A DNA stretch of 15,711 bases from Minisyncoccota bacterium (GTDB taxonomy: Bacteria > Patescibacteriota > Minisyncoccia > UBA6257 > HR35): positions 1 through 15,711 of the forward strand of contig CALIVE010000021.1 of NCBI GenBank assembly GCA_938048445.1, written 5' to 3'. A program made the position numbers and the translations under genes. Below are positions 12,904 through 15,711 of this stretch, piece after piece. Under the pieces are notes generated by a model. It did not search any database. It was given only the letters and a program-made list of their open reading frames with translations, and was not told the DNA's origin. Position 1 is the first letter of the stretch, and every line of letters starts with the position of its first letter.

Positions 12904-12904
12904 A

Positions 12905-13591
12905 ATGAAGGAAATTTTAAAAGACATCATAAATTGGATAAAAAAGAGGAAATTTGTTTGGATTTTATTTTTAATATTTTTTATTTTATTTAGTATAGGA
13001 ATCAAGCAATTAATCAATCAAAAAATTAAAAAGGAAAACTTGAAAGTAGCATCTAAAAAAGCATTAGAATTATATAAAAAAGAATTAGAAAAGTATCCTG
13101 AATTTAAAGATTTAATGAAAATTTTAGATCCCAAAAACACTCTTGCTATTGAAAAACAATTCTATACACTTTTAAGAGCTGAACTTTTATCATCAGGAGT
13201 TAAAAAAATTGAAATTGAAGCACAACTTCTTAAAGAAATTCAAGATATTCTTAAAAATATTGTTGTTGATGAAACAAAAAGTAATTTCGAATATGCTAAT
13301 GAATTTAGAAAAGAAATTGAAAAAATAAAATTAATAAATCTGGATTTTAAGGATAAAAATAATTTAGCTATGTCTGGAGAATTTATTTTAAATGTTGCTA
13401 AAAACCTTTCCAATATCAAGCCAACAAAAAATTATTATGAATTTCATAAAGGAGAGGTACTATTATTAGCTATGATGGGTAAAGCTTTAATAAAGCTTGC
13501 TAACACGAATGACTACGAAGAAGCTATTGCTCTTTCTCTGATTTTAAATAATTTAGCTGATTTACAAGAAGAAATTCTTAAAAGATTATGA
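12905..13591 (+). CDS. Membrane-anchored helical protein, unknown function
   Basis: A 228-residue protein that I do not recognise. A basic N-terminus (MKEILKDIINWIKKRKF) is followed by one membrane helix at about 18-34 (VWILFLIFFILFSIGI), without a signal-peptidase site, so it is probably anchored with the C-terminal part outside. The remaining 190 residues are helical and charged, for example SKKALELYKKELEKYPEFKDLMK, GEFILNVAKNLSNIKP and YEEAIALSLILNNLADLQEEIL. The repeated helical pattern could be TPR-like but no clear repeat unit was found. There is no cysteine. ATG 12905 lies one base after tRNA-Thr; no other start is near. The stop overlaps the next gene's ATG (ATGA), tying it to the large secreted protein. 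Confidence 0.78.
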   Translation: MKEILKDIINWIKKRKFVWILFLIFFILFSIGIKQLINQKIKKENLKVASKKALELYKKELEKYPEFKDLMKILDPKNTLAIEKQFYTLLRAELLSSGVKKIEIEAQLLKEIQDILKNIVVDETKSNFEYANEFRKEIEKIKLINLDFKDKNNLAMSGEFILNVAKNLSNIKPTKNYYEFHKGEVLLLAMMGKALIKLANTNDYEEAIALSLILNNLADLQEEILKRL

Positions 13592-15711
13592 AAAAAATTC
13601 TTGTTTCAATTATAATTACTTCCTTAACTTTAAATAATATATTACTACCTTTTACTTTTGCCCAAAATGATCAAGAGTCTACTCCTATAGATTTTTCTAC
13701 CCTTAAATTATCTTGTTCTTTAAAAAAGATTAAAGTTGAAGATATCGAAGAACCTACAACATCTATTGATTATATTAGTGAATTAGAAGGTTTTTCGGGA
13801 AAAATTGAAGGCGAAGGTGGAGTAAACTTTTTCCAAGGTCTTTTAAATGCTATCTTGGCTGATATTGCAATTGGAACAATTCAAGGATTTATAGAAGGAT
13901 TATTAGGGAAAGTACCTGTAGGTGCTGCTGAAACCAATAATGCTATAGCTACTTCTATTAGAGAATCAACAAAAAATGTTTTAGCAAGCATAAGAACTTC
14001 TATACAACTTGCTATTCAAGATGCTGTTCAATATTTTAAATTCCAACTTATTAATAAATTAAATGAGTTAGTCTACGGAAAGATTCTTAAAAATTTTATT
14101 CCTAATTTTGAAGCCTACCGAAATTTTAGATTATTTACAGCCTATCAAAGAGCTTATAATAGGGTTTTCCAGAGATATAAAAATTTACCTTGTATTCCTG
14201 AAGAAATTAAAGGATGTTTAAACTACTTAATCAAAAATGCTAATGATGCTGCTAAAGGTTTAGCAATAGGAGCTGAAAAATCTGATAAATTAATAAGATT
14301 TTTGAATACCTTTCATAAACTTCAATTAGTTAGCATAATTGGAAAAAGAAATTGTGAACCTGAAGAGATTAAACAAGTTTATACAGATTTAAATTTAACT
14401 GAACCACCAGCTGTAGGTCCGGTTGAACTACAATATGCCTATCTTAAAAAACCTGAAAAGTATGTAGCTAAGGTTGAGTCACCAACATTTAATCGAAGTT
14501 TAGCTAATATTTTTAATAACATTAAAAATCTTTTAGGAAAAATAAATTTAAAACACCTGACAGCTCAAATATTGCCTGAAGGATTACCAAATGAATGGTT
14601 CCAACCTGAAATTTTTTTTGATATTTATCAACCAATAAGAGAACAAATCAATATTGGAAATTGCTCTATTATAAATGATAGATTTATTACTCAAATTTTG
14701 GACGATTTACAAAAAGAAGAAGAGAAAATTAAAATTCAAGCGCAACAACCAGGTGGTCTAACTTTTAAGCCAAAAAGCCAATGCCTTAAAACCTGGACTG
14801 AAATTGAATATGAGGAAACTTTGAATTCTTTAGCAACTGCAATGGAAAAGGGCGATATGTCTGAAATCCAAAGGTTAGATAAAAAAAGAGAAGAATTAAA
14901 AGCAAAACTTGAAAATCAAAAGGAAATATCTGGAGAAGACCCAGATTGTTTGATTCCTGGACCAACTCTTTCCTCACCTGCTGATTATGAAAAACTAAAA
15001 GAAAAAATTTTAACTTCACCTTGGGATATTTTCCAATCTCAAGAAAGAATAACCAATGTCTTAGTTGCCTTTATTAGAAGTTGGTTAGCAAGTAAGCTTT
15101 TCAAAATTATTGATAAAGGATTTGCTAGTTTGGAAGCAAAATCTTCAAGTAATTCATATTATTTAGGAGACATTAAAAAAGCATATAGCCCTGAAAGAAT
15201 CAATAAAATCTGTATTGAAATGCAATCAACTCATGTTCCTAAGACAAAAGAATCTTGCGAAGCGGCATTAAGCTCTCAACTTAGGAAAATTAATGACATT
15301 GAAAGGCAAAATATTATTGACCTTCAAAAAAGAGTAAATAAAACTTTAACAAATATATCTTTTACTCAACAAAATTTAGAAACCCTTATAGAAGAAATAT
15401 CATCATCAACAGCATTTTTAGAAACAGAATATAAAGATTATACCAGCCAAGAGAATTTAGAGGAACTTTCTTCATTATTAGAAGCCTTCAAATCAGCACA
15501 AGCAGGAATAAAAACTTCTTTAGAAGGAACAGAAGAGGCTTCTTCTTCTTTAAGTGAATTTTTGAAATCAGATATATATACAGAAATTAATTCAACAACA
15601 CAAAGATATAAAGAAAAAATAGATAGAATTAATAAAGAACTCCAAGTTGTTCAAAGTGAAGTAGAAAAAATAAGTAGAGAGGTAAATCAAAAATTTTCAT
15701 CCTTATTCAAG
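13588..15711 (+). CDS. Large secreted coiled-coil protein, 3' end outside window
   Basis: An uninterrupted frame of 708 codons that is still open at the window edge. It starts with a signal peptide (MKKILVSIIITSLTLNNILLPFTFAQ, cleavage likely after TFA, residue 25). Residues 79-110 are glycine-rich and hydrophobic (FFQGLLNAILADIAIGTIQGFIEGLLG) and, with 127-172, could be membrane-associated amphipathic helices; a similar stretch lies at 485-516 (ERITNVLVAFIRSWLASKLFKIIDKGFASL). Nine cysteines are spread through the chain (43, 202, 210, 256, 359, 399, 454, 542, 557). Residues 400-448 and 560-708 are charged or Ser/Glu-rich and look like coiled coils. No named family is recognised. Large secreted proteins of this style occur near type IV secretion/pilus genes in Patescibacteria, but that link is only an impression. 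The gene overlaps its upstream neighbour by ATGA. Confidence 0.8.
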   Translation, partial: MKKILVSIIITSLTLNNILLPFTFAQNDQESTPIDFSTLKLSCSLKKIKVEDIEEPTTSIDYISELEGFSGKIEGEGGVNFFQGLLNAILADIAIGTIQGFIEGLLGKVPVGAAETNNAIATSIRESTKNVLASIRTSIQLAIQDAVQYFKFQLINKLNELVYGKILKNFIPNFEAYRNFRLFTAYQRAYNRVFQRYKNLPCIPEEIKGCLNYLIKNANDAAKGLAIGAEKSDKLIRFLNTFHKLQLVSIIGKRNCEPEEIKQVYTDLNLTEPPAVGPVELQYAYLKKPEKYVAKVESPTFNRSLANIFNNIKNLLGKINLKHLTAQILPEGLPNEWFQPEIFFDIYQPIREQINIGNCSIINDRFITQILDDLQKEEEKIKIQAQQPGGLTFKPKSQCLKTWTEIEYEETLNSLATAMEKGDMSEIQRLDKKREELKAKLENQKEISGEDPDCLIPGPTLSSPADYEKLKEKILTSPWDIFQSQERITNVLVAFIRSWLASKLFKIIDKGFASLEAKSSSNSYYLGDIKKAYSPERINKICIEMQSTHVPKTKESCEAALSSQLRKINDIERQNIIDLQKRVNKTLTNISFTQQNLETLIEEISSSTAFLETEYKDYTSQENLEELSSLLEAFKSAQAGIKTSLEGTEEASSSLSEFLKSDIYTEINSTTQRYKEKIDRINKELQVVQSEVEKISREVNQKFSSLFK

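Noticed and set aside
14786..15019. Minus-strand open frame of 77 codons
   Set aside because: It lies wholly inside the long secreted-protein frame and has the composition of an antisense shadow.
1..15711. Alternative genetic code with TGA as glycine or tryptophan
   Set aside because: TGA is used as a normal stop at 12207-12209 and 13589-13591 in ATGA overlaps, and no in-frame TGA interrupts the conserved proteins.

Overview
The window looks like a compact, AT-rich bacterial genome, most likely from a Patescibacteria/CPR (Parcubacteria-like) lineage. This is inferred from several things seen together: tightly packed or overlapping genes, almost no Shine-Dalgarno sequences, short single-copy housekeeping proteins, a C-terminally short valyl-tRNA synthetase with an RMSKSLGTGIDP loop, small secreted proteins of unknown function, tRNA genes without encoded CCA, and an orphan 5S rRNA gene. 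TGA ends several genes (for example at 12207-12209 and 13589-13591), so the TGA=Gly code of some CPR groups does not apply.

Layout. 1-568 (+): the end of smpB followed by a complete tmRNA gene (ssrA), the two parts of the trans-translation ribosome-rescue system. 575-5021 (-): one long block of same-strand genes, read from right to left as secreted helical protein, DJ-1/PfpI protein, small Cys/His protein, endonuclease III (nth), RNase HI-like protein, 5S rRNA, rpsF, ssb, recA. It mixes DNA repair and recombination, RNA removal and ribosome parts. 5043-8819 (+): HD-domain protein, tRNA-Val(UAC), valS, PrsW-like membrane protease, Hsp20. 8849-9280 (+): tRNA-Ile(UAU) followed with no gap by a small secreted protein. 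9277-11688 (-): leuS. 11724-12809 (+): PH-like membrane protein, yraN-type nuclease-fold protein and an FtsB/DivIC-like division protein, all overlapping. 12832-15711 (+): tRNA-Thr(CGU), a membrane-anchored protein and the first 708 residues of a large secreted coiled-coil protein that runs off the window.

The unifying feature is how expression seems to be organised. Every tRNA gene is followed by a start codon 0, 1 or 4 bases after its discriminator base, and the 5S gene by one 16 bases later. Several protein genes have TATAAT/TATAAA 7-8 bases before ATG, the same spacing seen between TATAAT and the first base of tRNA-Val. Together these suggest that leaderless mRNAs are common here, made either by promoter placement or by tRNA 3' processing.

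Other points worth attention are a tRNA-Ile with a genuine UAU anticodon instead of the usual lysidine-modified CAU, an unusual tmRNA tag ending in YALS, an endonuclease III whose iron-sulfur cysteine motif is incomplete, an SSB without the canonical acidic DDDIPF tail, and a possible envelope or secretion locus at the right end. No CRISPR array, insertion sequence or clear prophage signal was seen. There is no gene-free stretch above 300 bases.
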